From positions 186,001-250,000 of the forward strand of contig CAVQVS010000003.1 in the NCBI GenBank assembly GCA_963717215.1: 64,000 bases of DNA, given 5' to 3'. The translations under genes and the position numbers were made by a program. Below, piece after piece: positions 37,872-45,949 of this stretch. Numbering within the stretch: position 1 is the stretch's first letter; each line of letters begins with the position of its first letter. The notes beneath the pieces are model-generated. The model saw nothing but the letters and a program-made list of their open reading frames with translations, did no database searches and had not been told where the DNA came from. The DNA is from Roseiarcus sp963717215. GTDB lineage: Bacteria > Pseudomonadota > Alphaproteobacteria > Rhizobiales > Beijerinckiaceae.

Positions 37872-38396
37872 TCAGCTTCCGACTACAGGTGTTTCCGTCT
37901 TCTCGCCTCCCGGGCGGATGGGCGCCGCGGCAGCCTGAGCAGGGGGTATGAATGCGGCTCCCGTCGGGGTCGGCGAAATGTAAAAGTTCTGGGTGCCCCC
38001 TGGAAGCAGGCCGCCGCCCGGTGCAGCGTCCAATGAGCGCACAGACTGTTGCGCGTCTGGCGCATATCCCCAGCCATTTGGCGGGTTGGGGCGGCGACCG
38101 TCAAGGAACCAGTCCGACGTAAACGATTTCGAATGTCCGACCAGGACGACGAGGACCAGGAAGTAGGCGAAAAAGCCTACGGCAAGCCCGAGACCATAGG
38201 CAGCGAACAGCCCGCCCTGCTTGTCGAATAAGGCGGTCACGGCGCCCCCGCCGATCGCGCCGATCACCGTCGTGATATCGCCGATCTGCACGTCCCCCTT
38301 GCGATACCGGTTTATGAAATAGAGGTACCACCCGATCACCGCGCCGAAGCCGCCCGCGCCCCAAACCTGCAAGATCGCTAAATCGTGCGCGCTCAT
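37872..38396 (-). CDS. small membrane protein with Pro/Gly-rich tail
   Basis: 174 residues, no family recognised. Three hydrophobic segments lie in the first 100 residues (VWGAGGFGAVIGWYLYFI; TVIGAIGGGAVTALF; AAYGLGLAVGFFAYFLVLVV), then a Pro/Gly/Ala-rich, probably disordered tail. It is the last gene of the minus-strand operon headed by the giant hydrolase/protease gene. The start lies two bases after the preceding gene's stop. Holin-like or accessory membrane roles are possible but unproven. Confidence 0.62.
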   Translation of the reverse strand: MSAHDLAILQVWGAGGFGAVIGWYLYFINRYRKGDVQIGDITTVIGAIGGGAVTALFDKQGGLFAAYGLGLAVGFFAYFLVLVVLVGHSKSFTSDWFLDGRRPNPPNGWGYAPDAQQSVRSLDAAPGGGLLPGGTQNFYISPTPTGAAFIPPAQAAAAPIRPGGEKTETPVVGS

Positions 38397-38398
38397 TG

Positions 38399-38647
38399 TC
38401 AGCTTGTCCCGTGGCGAGTCAGCAGCAAAGCGCCGAGGGAGCCTGCCGCAACACCGAGCGTAAGTATCCGAAGGCCGTCCATGCCAAAGTGGCGCCATTC
38501 AAGAGCGGCGCCTCCGACAGCGAGCGCCGCCACGAAAACGATCTCGCGCCAGGACACTGCACCGGCACGCACCGTGCGGACGTGAGCAATCGTCAGCGTT
38601 CCCAGCCAGCCGAGGACGGTCGCAAACCCGAGCGCGCCCCCGTTCAT
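38399..38647 (-). CDS. small membrane protein (three predicted helices)
   Basis: 82 residues, mostly hydrophobic: LGFATVLGWLGTLTIAHV, then WREIVFVAALAVGGAALEW, then LRILTLGVAAGSLGALLL. No family recognised. Start ATG 38647 follows the module protein gene's stop by 25 bases, and its stop nearly abuts the next gene, indicating an operon. Size and topology resemble phage holins or a small ion-channel-like protein, which is an inference only. Confidence 0.58.
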   Translation of the reverse strand: MNGGALGFATVLGWLGTLTIAHVRTVRAGAVSWREIVFVAALAVGGAALEWRHFGMDGLRILTLGVAAGSLGALLLTRHGTS

Positions 38648-38672
38648 TGCGCCGCCGATGAGTGGCGGGCTG

Positions 38673-38939
38673 TCAGGCGTCGCGCGCGGTGATCTCGCCC
38701 GTGACACGCGCGACGACGTCCCTGTCTCCCACCTGGGTCGGGAGGCGAGAGGCTACGGACCGGTCTCGTACGTAGGCGATCCAGGTCGGGGCTCCGGCAT
38801 CGTCCCGCCCCTCGCCGACGCCCTCCACGCCAGCGATTTCTCTCAGCGCCGACTCCGCCTGCTGGCGTTGCGGATTGGCGCTCTCCTTCGGCGAGTAGCT
38901 CACCGGCCCGCTCTCGGGCATCGACGAATAGTCTACCAT
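38673..38939 (-). CDS. stand-alone pre-protease module protein
   Basis: Soluble protein of about 88 residues. Its core IAGVEGVGEGRDDAGAPTWI, then YVRDRSVASRLP and VVARVTGEI, has the same pattern (GVGxG, short insert, GxPxxxxYV, LP, VxVTGxI) as the segment that directly precedes the protease domain in the large upstream protein (DTIVGVGIG ... NVYVAQAL ... VNVHYTGPI). Both could be a chaperone/inhibitor-like propeptide fold. Start ATG 38939 has AAGGA upstream; ATG 38954 is an alternative. It begins 42 bases after the protease stop. Function is inferred only from this similarity and position. Confidence 0.65.
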   Translation of the reverse strand: MVDYSSMPESGPVSYSPKESANPQRQQAESALREIAGVEGVGEGRDDAGAPTWIAYVRDRSVASRLPTQVGDRDVVARVTGEITARDA

Positions 38940-38980
38940 GACGGCGTCCTTCATCTCGCCATGGCTGCTGCGTTCGCATT

Positions 38981-41900
38981 TCAGGTGAACAGCTCAATAC
39001 CGAGCGCCTGCAGAACATGGCCGATCTTGTTCGCGAATGTATAGTCGCGACCACCTGCGAACAATAGGCCGACAGGGGCTCGGGTTCCGTCCCAGGTCCA
39101 GATAAGCGATCCCGAATCGCCACCATCCGAAAAGGGGCGCCCGGGGCCCCGGTGATCGTAATCTGGTCGCTGAAGTTCGCGACCCTTCCGTTGCCGTAGG
39201 ACACGCTGATCGACGCATTGACGTCGACAATGCCGCCGGTGGTCATTTGGGTTGTGCGCCCCGACTTTCCGACCTGCATGTCGTGGACCGCGTCAAGTGG
39301 TTGGGCGCCCGTACTGAAATAAGACCAGGAGCCATCTGCAGAACGAATGAAGTCTTTTCTCACCCGGTCGGGCCAGCACCAGGCAGTTGCGCAATCGACA
39401 TAGTTCGGCTGGCCGGCGAAATTGAGCGGCACCCATTGTTCAAGCACGCCGATCTGGTTCGCCGGTGATGGGGTGACATTTGGCAACATATCCAGCGGGC
39501 CGGGTTGATGGATCGCGTCTCCCGTCTGGCAGTCGTTGCAATTTGCCAGGATATGATTGTTGCTCAGCACGAGCAGGCGCCTCTGCCGATCGGGAGACAA
39601 CCCGCGCGCCAAAACTCCCTGGGTGCCGGCGGTGATCTTGAAATGCCCGATTGAAATCCCGCATGGCGACGGTCGAACACTTTGCATCGGCGACAGCGCG
39701 GAGATCGGTCCCGTGTAGTGAACGTTGACGGGCGTGGAGTCCGGCGCCAGATCCGTCATCCCGTAGTCGTCGACCAAGGCGCGTTTCACCGTATCCATAC
39801 TCAACGCCTGGGCCACATAGACGTTGAGGACCGGAGCGCCGGGGCCGTCGGGGCCCACCGATTCGAAATCGCGATGCGCGGCTCCGATGCCGACGCCAAC
39901 AATCGTGTCCTGGACGCTCGGCGGGCCGGCAGCTTCCGCCGCGAATGCGCTCGCACTCCGGCGCGCGAACAGGCGGCTTTCTAGATTTTTGTGCAACTCC
40001 AGAAGATTAGGGCGGATCGGCGTTCGGCGACCGGGAGCGGTCGCAGCATAGGCGTCTGGCGGCGGCGACTGGGCAGGGGCGCCGGCTTGGACGCCGGGTG
40101 GATCGAATCCCTCATTCGGGGCGCCGGCGACGTCTGGCGCTCCGGCCGAAAGGCCAGGCGGAGTTGCGTCGCCGGGCCGATTGGCGGCGCCGGTGTCGGC
40201 GATATCCGGCGGCTCAAAGTCTTGGTCGTTTGGCGGCGCGGGCTCCTGATCAGTTGGCTCTGGAGCTGCCGGTTGCTGCGCTGCCGCCTGCCGCGGAAGG
40301 AACGTCTTGGCGGCTGCGAGCGCGTTGTTCCAGCGGTTCACAAGGCCCCTCCAGAAGGGGCTGGATTCGTCGCGCCGAAGCCGCTCGTAAGCTTCGCGAG
40401 ACTGGCGCAGATCGTCGAGGAGGTCGAGCGGGCTAGCCTCGGCCCGGGCGACGGCCGCCAGGGTATGCGACCCGATCGCCTCGTCGGTGTCGACCCCGAC
40501 CGCCTTTTGCAGGATCCAGGCGGCCCCCCTCGCGCCTCGATTGAAGACACAGTCCCGGAGATAGAATTCGACCGCAGCGTTTGACGTCCAGTTCGCGGCG
40601 ATGTCGGTATTTTCGGCGATGTAGGCCGCCGCGCGCCGCATGGCCTCGTCCTGCTGGCCGCTTCGGATCAGCGCGACCAGTTCGTCGCAAACGGTCTTGT
40701 TGTAGCGCTCGTTGATGCCGGCCACCTCGTAGCGCCCGCCCCCGTCAGCGGGCGGCAGATCGTGAACCATCAGGCGACCCTGGCTGTCCGTTTGCGCCTC
40801 GTAGCCGATGATGATCTTCGCCATCGCGAGACGCTGCGACGGCGTCGCGGCGGCGGCGATCGCCTCTGCCGCCTGGGCGGCCAAGTCGACCTTGAGGTCC
40901 TGGACAACGCAGATGAAAGGATTGGCGGCATGCTGACGGACCAGTCCCGTTGCGTCGAGGTCGACGCGGGTCGCGCGAATCGAGTCGCTCTCGTTGCCGC
41001 CGACGGTCATCGCGTAGCGGCCGATCCGGTCCTCGCCGACCTCGATCACGATGGCGCTATGCGAGGGATAGTCGGAGTGGATCCTCGCTTCCGAATAGGT
41101 CACGGTTCCGCCGGAGCGGTTCCGGTGAATGAGGTCGCCGGGACGGGGCGCGTAGCTGTCGACCGGGCGGGCGCGGAAGACGCCGATATGCTGGTCCGCG
41201 TTGGCGATGGCGGCGCGCACGAAAACCGCGTGCGCGGCGCTGAAGGTGAATTCCTGCCGCGTGGCGCCGGCCGTCTTGATACACCAGGAAATGAAGGTCG
41301 CGGACCACGCGAATTTCGCGATGTCCTCCGGCGGCGCGATGCCAATGCCGCGGCAATAGGCGTCGATGCGCGACCGCAGGGGTTCGTTGGACTCGGTGAT
41401 CGTGTGGTAGCCGTCGTATTCGCCGTTTGCGACGGCGATGAGCCTGGTCACGTAGTCGGTCAGGCTGGGCGCCGCGGCTGCGGACGCTTCGTCCGCGTCG
41501 GCCATTTCGGGCAGGGCAGGCTCGGCCTCCGGCGCGGCCGCTACGGCCACGCCGGTCATCACCTGAGCGACCTCGTCAGCGGTATAGCCCGGGTCCCAGT
41601 GGCTGTTATTGGGGACGTGGCAGTGGCCGTAATGGCCACCCTTCGTCTGCCAATTCGTCGCGTCCCGGTTAAAGACCACGTTCGGCCTCTGACCGTCGAC
41701 CGGCGGATAGGGAAAACCGTTAGGCCAGACCGCAGGAATGCCGTGCCGCTGCTCCAGCCAGCGGCAGAGCGCCGCCATTGTCCTTAGCGCGATGCGGCTC
41801 TTGGCCCGGCCCGCAAAGCCGACGAGTTCGATCTGAACGGCGTGGCTGCGGTTCGTCTCGATCGTGCCGCTGCGGTGTTCAAGCGCGGTGACCGCCGAAT

Positions 41901-42093
41901 TGGTGTCAACGTGCTGATAGACGACATCCTCTTCGACGGTAAAGTGCGGATAGTTTCGCGTCTGTTTGTAGGTTGCTATCGCCCCAGACGCAGAACCCCC
42001 CTCGGTCGTATGATGGATGACCTTAAAGGGCCCCTGTGCGTACGGCCCAATGCCTGGCAACGGCGACCAGATCGCCAGCGGATAACGTGCCAA
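38981..42093 (-). CDS. multidomain peptidoglycan amidase - DUF2272 - muramidase-like - trypsin-like protease (one apparent frameshift)
   Basis: Reconstructed length is about 1,037 residues. Residues 1-180: N-acetylmuramoyl-L-alanine amidase (Amidase_2/PGRP) with FKVIHHTTEGG and GHYGHCHVPNNSHWDPGY supplying zinc ligands. About 212-410: DUF2272. About 420-610: helical muramidase/secretion-activator-like region with a PG_binding_3-like end (ILQKAVGVDTDEAIGSHTL). Then a Pro/Ala-rich linker, a pre-protease module (about 720-800), and a chymotrypsin-like protease with His in VLSNNHILA and Asp in NYVDCATA. The catalytic GGDSGS is encoded in another frame; one extra base in the A4 run at 39130-39133 restores it and ends the protein at 38981. 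No signal peptide is visible. Confidence 0.85.
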
Positions 42094-42285
42094 TACCGCC
42101 TCCCCTTAAAAATTAAATATTGGGTAAAAAAACAAATAATCTCTAAGTGGAACAAGATATTCTATCTTTGTCAACCGGGTCATGCATTTATGTGCGGTCG
42201 CCGATCCCGCTCGCGGAGGCATCGCTTCCCCGACCTCGGAGTTTTCGCGACAATTGCGGGTCGGGTCTGGGTCGAACTCGGGCGC

Positions 42286-42603
42286 TCAGGCGTGGCCCTC
42301 GACCTGAACTGCGCGGAAATCGGCAGGTCGATGCGGCTTCGTAGCGAGCGCAAGCGAGGTCTGCAGCGCTTCGAGGTCGGCTGCGGCGCCCGGCTCCCAG
42401 CCGCAGGGGCATGAATTGTCGCCGCGATGCGCGGCGGCCACTTCCGTGTAGAGCAGGCCGACCGCCGTGGCCGCGAGGCTGAGCGCCGCCATGGGCGGCA
42501 GGCGCGTCGATTGCATGATTCCACAAAAGGCCATTCGGACCGATCTTTTCATCTGGTCCAGCGCTGCGATCGTCTCTTCATCATTGAAGGCCGCCATCTG
42601 CAT
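42286..42603 (-). CDS. hypothetical small protein with one hydrophobic segment
   Basis: 105 residues, no known family. The N-terminal half is charged and helical (DEETIAALDQMKRSVRMAF), followed by one hydrophobic segment (MAALSLAATAVGLLYTEVA) and a Cys/His-containing tail. ATG 42603 has GAGAGA eight bases upstream; the frame is open to 42798. It lies 190 AT-richer bases upstream of the giant hydrolase gene on the same strand and may precede or share its promoter region. Confidence 0.5.
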   Translation of the reverse strand: MQMAAFNDEETIAALDQMKRSVRMAFCGIMQSTRLPPMAALSLAATAVGLLYTEVAAAHRGDNSCPCGWEPGAAADLEALQTSLALATKPHRPADFRAVQVEGHA

Positions 42604-42937
42604 GATGAATATCTCTCGGCTCGCGCCGGCATGGCGCCGACTGTGAGCCAGAGGTAGACAAGCGCCAATCGGGCCGCAAGCGTTTGCGATCATTTCGCAA
42701 TTAGAACAATTGCAAACGGGGCGCGGTTCACTCGAGAGCAGCGATCCGACGCGGGCGACATAGCGCAATTCGGTGGTAGGATGATGAGCCGAAGTCATCG
42801 TCGAGAGACGCCCGTCTCTCGACGGGCTATGACGACGCGGCGATCCAGAGTCGTGGGCGCCCTGCGTTCCCTGGATGGTTTCGCCTCGATCGCAACGACG
42901 ATGTTAAGACTTCAGGGGCGGGAACGGAGGGCGTCCC
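42604..42937. other. 334-base gap before the acyl-CoA dehydrogenase gene
   Basis: Holds repeat copy C (42794-42900) and the upstream region of both flanking genes. No convincing coding sequence; the open frame running up to 42798 on the minus strand is an upstream extension of the 105-residue gene without homology support. Confidence 0.5.
42794..42900. repeat. dispersed intergenic repeat, copy C, with 10-bp hairpin
   Basis: Begins GTCATCG, contains GGCGATCCAGAG and ends GGATGGTTTCGCCTCGATCGCAACGACG, like copies A and B. Inside is a perfect hairpin at 42801-42822: TCGAGAGACG, CC, CGTCTCTCGA. Confidence 0.65.
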
Positions 42938-44095
42938 ATGTTGTTCACGGCCGAGCACGAGGAGCCGCGTAGAACTTTACAGAAGTTCATCGCCGCCGAG
43001 ATCAACCCGCATGTCGACGAATGGGAGGCGGCTGGCCAGTTTCCGGCGCACGACGTGTTCAAGAAGCTCGGCGATCTCGGCTTCCTCGGATTGAACAAGC
43101 CCGCCGAGTTCGGCGGCGCCGGTCTCGACTATTCCTACGCATTGATGATGGCGGAGGAACTCGGCGGCGTGCACAGCGGCTCGGTGCCGGCGGCGATCGG
43201 CGTCCACACGGATATGGCGACGCCTGCGCTCGCCAGATTTGGCTCGGACGCGTTGCGTCGAGAGTTTCTCGCGCCCGCGATCTCGGGCGACGTGGTTGCG
43301 TGCGTCGGCGTATCCGAACCCGGCGCCGGCTCGGACGTCGCCGAGATCAAAACGAGCGCGCGATCGGACGGCGACGATTACGTGATCGACGGCGGCAAGA
43401 TGTGGATCACCAATGGCGCACAGGCGGACTGGATGTGCCTGCTCGCCAACACCGGCGATGGTCCCAAACATCGCAACAAATCGCTGATCTGCGTGCCGAT
43501 GAAAGCGAAGGGGGTCACGGTTGCACGCAAGCTCGACAAGCTCGGCATGCGCGCCTCCGACACCGCGCAGATTTTTTTCGAGGGTGTGCGGGTTCCGAAG
43601 CGCAACCGCATCGGCGACGAGGGCAAGGGCTTTGTCTACCAGATGATGCAGTTCCAGGAAGAGCGGCTGTGGGCGGCGGCGGCTTGCCTCAAGGCGCACG
43701 AGCAGACGATCGCCGAGACGATCGCGTATGCGCGTGAGCGCAAGGCGTTCGGGCGCAGCATCCTCGACAACCAGACGGTGCATTTCAAGCTGGCCGAATT
43801 GCAGACGGAAATCGAGCTCCTGCGCTCGCTGGTCTACCGCGCCGCTGAAGCGATGATCGAAGGCGCCGACGTGACGCAGTTCGCCACGATGGCGAAGCTC
43901 AAGGCCGGTCAATTGGGACGCGAATTGCCGAGCGCGTGCCTGCAATATTGGGGCGGCATGGGCTACATGAACGAGACGCCGGTCAGCCGCGCCTTCCGCG
44001 ACGGCCGTCTCGCTGCAATCGCCGGCGGCGCCGAGGAAGTGATGCTGACGATCCTGTGCAAAGGCATGGGCACCTTGCCAGGCATGGGGCAGTAG
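42938..44095 (+). CDS. acyl-CoA dehydrogenase
   Basis: FAD-dependent alpha,beta-dehydrogenase of acyl-CoA thioesters, 385 residues. Typical blocks are the N-terminal helical domain, CVGVSEPGAGSDVAEIKT, DGGKMWITNGAQADWM, and FQEERLWAAAACLKAHEQTI, whose Glu before Arg-Leu is the likely catalytic base. The C-terminal flavin-binding stretch is LQYWGGMGYMNETPVSR. It resembles short/branched-chain or terpenoid acyl-CoA dehydrogenases; the exact substrate cannot be fixed. ATG follows GGAGGG. No electron-transfer or other beta-oxidation genes adjoin. Confidence 0.93.
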   Translation: MLFTAEHEEPRRTLQKFIAAEINPHVDEWEAAGQFPAHDVFKKLGDLGFLGLNKPAEFGGAGLDYSYALMMAEELGGVHSGSVPAAIGVHTDMATPALARFGSDALRREFLAPAISGDVVACVGVSEPGAGSDVAEIKTSARSDGDDYVIDGGKMWITNGAQADWMCLLANTGDGPKHRNKSLICVPMKAKGVTVARKLDKLGMRASDTAQIFFEGVRVPKRNRIGDEGKGFVYQMMQFQEERLWAAAACLKAHEQTIAETIAYARERKAFGRSILDNQTVHFKLAELQTEIELLRSLVYRAAEAMIEGADVTQFATMAKLKAGQLGRELPSACLQYWGGMGYMNETPVSRAFRDGRLAAIAGGAEEVMLTILCKGMGTLPGMGQ

Positions 44096-44214
44096 AGCCG
44101 GGCTTTGCGCCGCGCGTGAAATTGCGGCAAGAGGAGCCGTCAATCTCGCAGCCTGCGTCGCTGTTTCATGAGCGCCGCTCGTTCGATGGGGTTGGAAGAC
44201 AGCCAGGAGAAGCA

Positions 44215-44673
44215 ATGAAACTCTCGATCGTCCTTGCCGCGGGCGCCGTCGTTTTGTCGCTCGCCCCGCAAGCGGCCGTGTCGGGTCCGGCCGAATACCA
44301 TCGCGGCTATCGGGATTGTCTCTCCGGCCGATATGACGAGGATGAAGACAGCCGCTCCTACCGTGCGGGATGCCGGGACGCGCGAGATGAGCGCGGGGAC
44401 GACGAACGGCCTCGCCATTGGCGACCGGATCGAGGCCCGCCCGGTCCTCCACCGTTCCCACAGGGCGGACTTCCCGACCTCCGCGGCACGGACCCCGTCA
44501 GGGCCCTGCAAGTGCTGGCCTCTCTCGGCTACAGGAATGTCGGGACCTTGGTCGCAGGCGGGGCGATCGCTGGAATTTACTTCAACCCTCAAACGCGGGA
44601 ATGCGTCCAGGTCACCAACGTGAACGGGCGGATCGTCGATGCGCATCCAAGCAGGGATGCGCGGTGTCGCTGA
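44215..44673 (+). CDS. hypothetical secreted protein
   Basis: 152 residues with a clear signal peptide (MKLSIVLAAGAVVLSLAPQAAVSG). The mature protein begins with a Tyr/Arg/Asp/Cys-rich stretch (YHRGYRDCLSGRYDEDEDS), then a Pro/Gly linker, then a small C-terminal domain with two Cys (ECVQV, DARCR). ATG 44215 has AGGAGA six bases upstream. Probably periplasmic or extracellular. No family recognised, though similar small Cys-containing exported proteins are common in this order. Confidence 0.65.
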   Translation: MKLSIVLAAGAVVLSLAPQAAVSGPAEYHRGYRDCLSGRYDEDEDSRSYRAGCRDARDERGDDERPRHWRPDRGPPGPPPFPQGGLPDLRGTDPVRALQVLASLGYRNVGTLVAGGAIAGIYFNPQTRECVQVTNVNGRIVDAHPSRDARCR

Positions 44674-44747
44674 ACTCTCAACGCTTAAGAGCGAGGGGCT
44701 AGCCGCTGATTTCTGCAGCACGACTTCCTGATGTCGTTCACAGCTGC

Positions 44748-44825
44748 GCCGAAGAATTGATGCTGACACTTCTGTGCAAGGGCATGGGGACCCTGTCGAG
44801 CATGGGGCAGTCGCGTTTCGAATGA
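44748..44825 (+). pseudogene. 3' remnant of a second acyl-CoA dehydrogenase gene
   Basis: Encodes AEELMLTLLCKGMGTLSSMGQ, nearly the same as the last 21 residues of the dehydrogenase at 42938 (AEEVMLTILCKGMGTLPGMGQ), with many synonymous differences. Nothing upstream continues the gene. Its stop TGA overlaps the ATG of the next gene, suggesting a former operon. Confidence 0.75.
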
Positions 44826-45439
44826 CCTCGAGGCGGTGGGGCGGGGCGCTCTGGGTTGGGTGCGTGCAATTCTTCGTGGCCGAGGCGGTCGCCGCCGACG
44901 GCTTTGTCGGCTCGTATACGTATCGCGGCCACTTCATCAGCGATCTTGGCGCTTTGGGCTGTGGCGCAGGCTGCTCGCCGCGGCATGGGTTGATGAATGC
45001 ATCTTTCGTGCTTCAGGGCGTGCTGATCTTCGCCGGCGGGGTCGTGCTCTGGCCGCTCTTTCCGCGCGGGGCGCTCTCTCGGTTTGCGCTCGGACTCGTC
45101 GCGGCGTCCGGCCTTGGCGTCGCGATCGTCGGGTTGGCGCCTGAGGACGCCATGCCGGGCTTGCACTATTTCGGGGCCGCGGAAAACCTCCTGTTCTGCA
45201 ATGGGGGCGCGGCTCTGCTCGGCTTGGCGTTGTTGCGGGAGGGGTCGGCGCCGCGAACGGTCGGGCTCCTGTCGCTAGCCTTCGGCCTGATCGGTCTTAC
45301 GGGGCTCGCGGGCTTGGCGGTCGGCTATGATTTCGGACTGGGCTTAGGCGGCGTCGAGCGCATCGCCGCCTATCCGTTTCCGGTATGGATCGCCGGGATG
45401 GGCGCCTGGCTGATGTGCGGCGGCGAAAGTCGGCTGTGA
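44822..45439 (+). CDS. DUF998 family membrane protein
   Basis: 205 residues with six hydrophobic helices. Motifs FVGSYTYRGHFISDLGALGCG and MNASFVLQGVLIFAGGVVLWPLF, with a later GLAPEDAMPGLHYFGA, match DUF998 proteins, which are integral membrane proteins of unknown function. ATG 44822 overlaps the remnant dehydrogenase stop. An upstream in-frame start (44774) would extend into that remnant and is unlikely. Confidence 0.8.
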   Translation: MTSRRWGGALWVGCVQFFVAEAVAADGFVGSYTYRGHFISDLGALGCGAGCSPRHGLMNASFVLQGVLIFAGGVVLWPLFPRGALSRFALGLVAASGLGVAIVGLAPEDAMPGLHYFGAAENLLFCNGGAALLGLALLREGSAPRTVGLLSLAFGLIGLTGLAGLAVGYDFGLGLGGVERIAAYPFPVWIAGMGAWLMCGGESRL

Positions 45440-45452
45440 TCGTCGCGAACTC

Positions 45453-45764
45453 TTACGCTCCGTCGCGGCGTTTCAGCTCCGCCTCCACCCGGTCCAGCGC
45501 GTCGCGCAAGGCCTGCGCCTTGCCCACCGTGCCCGAATTGTCCTTCGCCGACGTCGCCCCGCGCGGCTCGGCCTTGCCGCGCATCTCGCGCGCCTGGCGG
45601 GTTCCGATCGCCTTGGCGCGATCATGCGCCTCCCGCAGGCGACGGGCGACGGCCTTGAGATCGTCGACAGACCGGCGCTCGATTTCGGGCGGCCGCGTCG
45701 CGGCGACGAGTTCGTTTTCTGCGGCGGTCAGGAGCCGAGCCTCGAGTTTCACCGCATCATTCAT
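45453..45764 (-). CDS. hypothetical charged helical protein
   Basis: 103 residues, Ala/Arg/Glu/Lys-rich, predicted almost wholly helical with possible coiled coil at both ends (LEARLLTAAENELVAATRP; KAQALRDALDRVEAELKRR). No membrane segment. ATG 45764 has AGGAG seven to eight bases upstream, better than the longer frame to 45848. Convergent with DUF998 and divergent from rsmB. Function not recognised. Confidence 0.6.
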   Translation of the reverse strand: MNDAVKLEARLLTAAENELVAATRPPEIERRSVDDLKAVARRLREAHDRAKAIGTRQAREMRGKAEPRGATSAKDNSGTVGKAQALRDALDRVEAELKRRDGA

Positions 45765-45949
45765 GAAAAGCTCCTGAGCCGTCTCGCGCACTCGGCCTGC
45801 TGACCTCGGCGGGAGCGCAAAATCCAGTCTAGTCCGCCCCGAAGCCAAGCTCCACCGTCTTGCGCGACATTGCTCGCGAGGCGAGCTATAGGATCGCGCT
45901 CACCGGGGGTATGAACCGGGACTGCACATCCCCAAAGGCTTCCCTCCCC

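Noticed and set aside
40762..41787. Plus-strand open frame of about 340 codons
   Set aside because: Antisense to the amidase/DUF2272 part of the large protein, which has strong domain evidence.
42977..44461. Long minus-strand open frame of nearly 500 codons
   Set aside because: Exact antisense shadow of the acyl-CoA dehydrogenase gene; composition is His/Arg/Asp-biased without any family motif.
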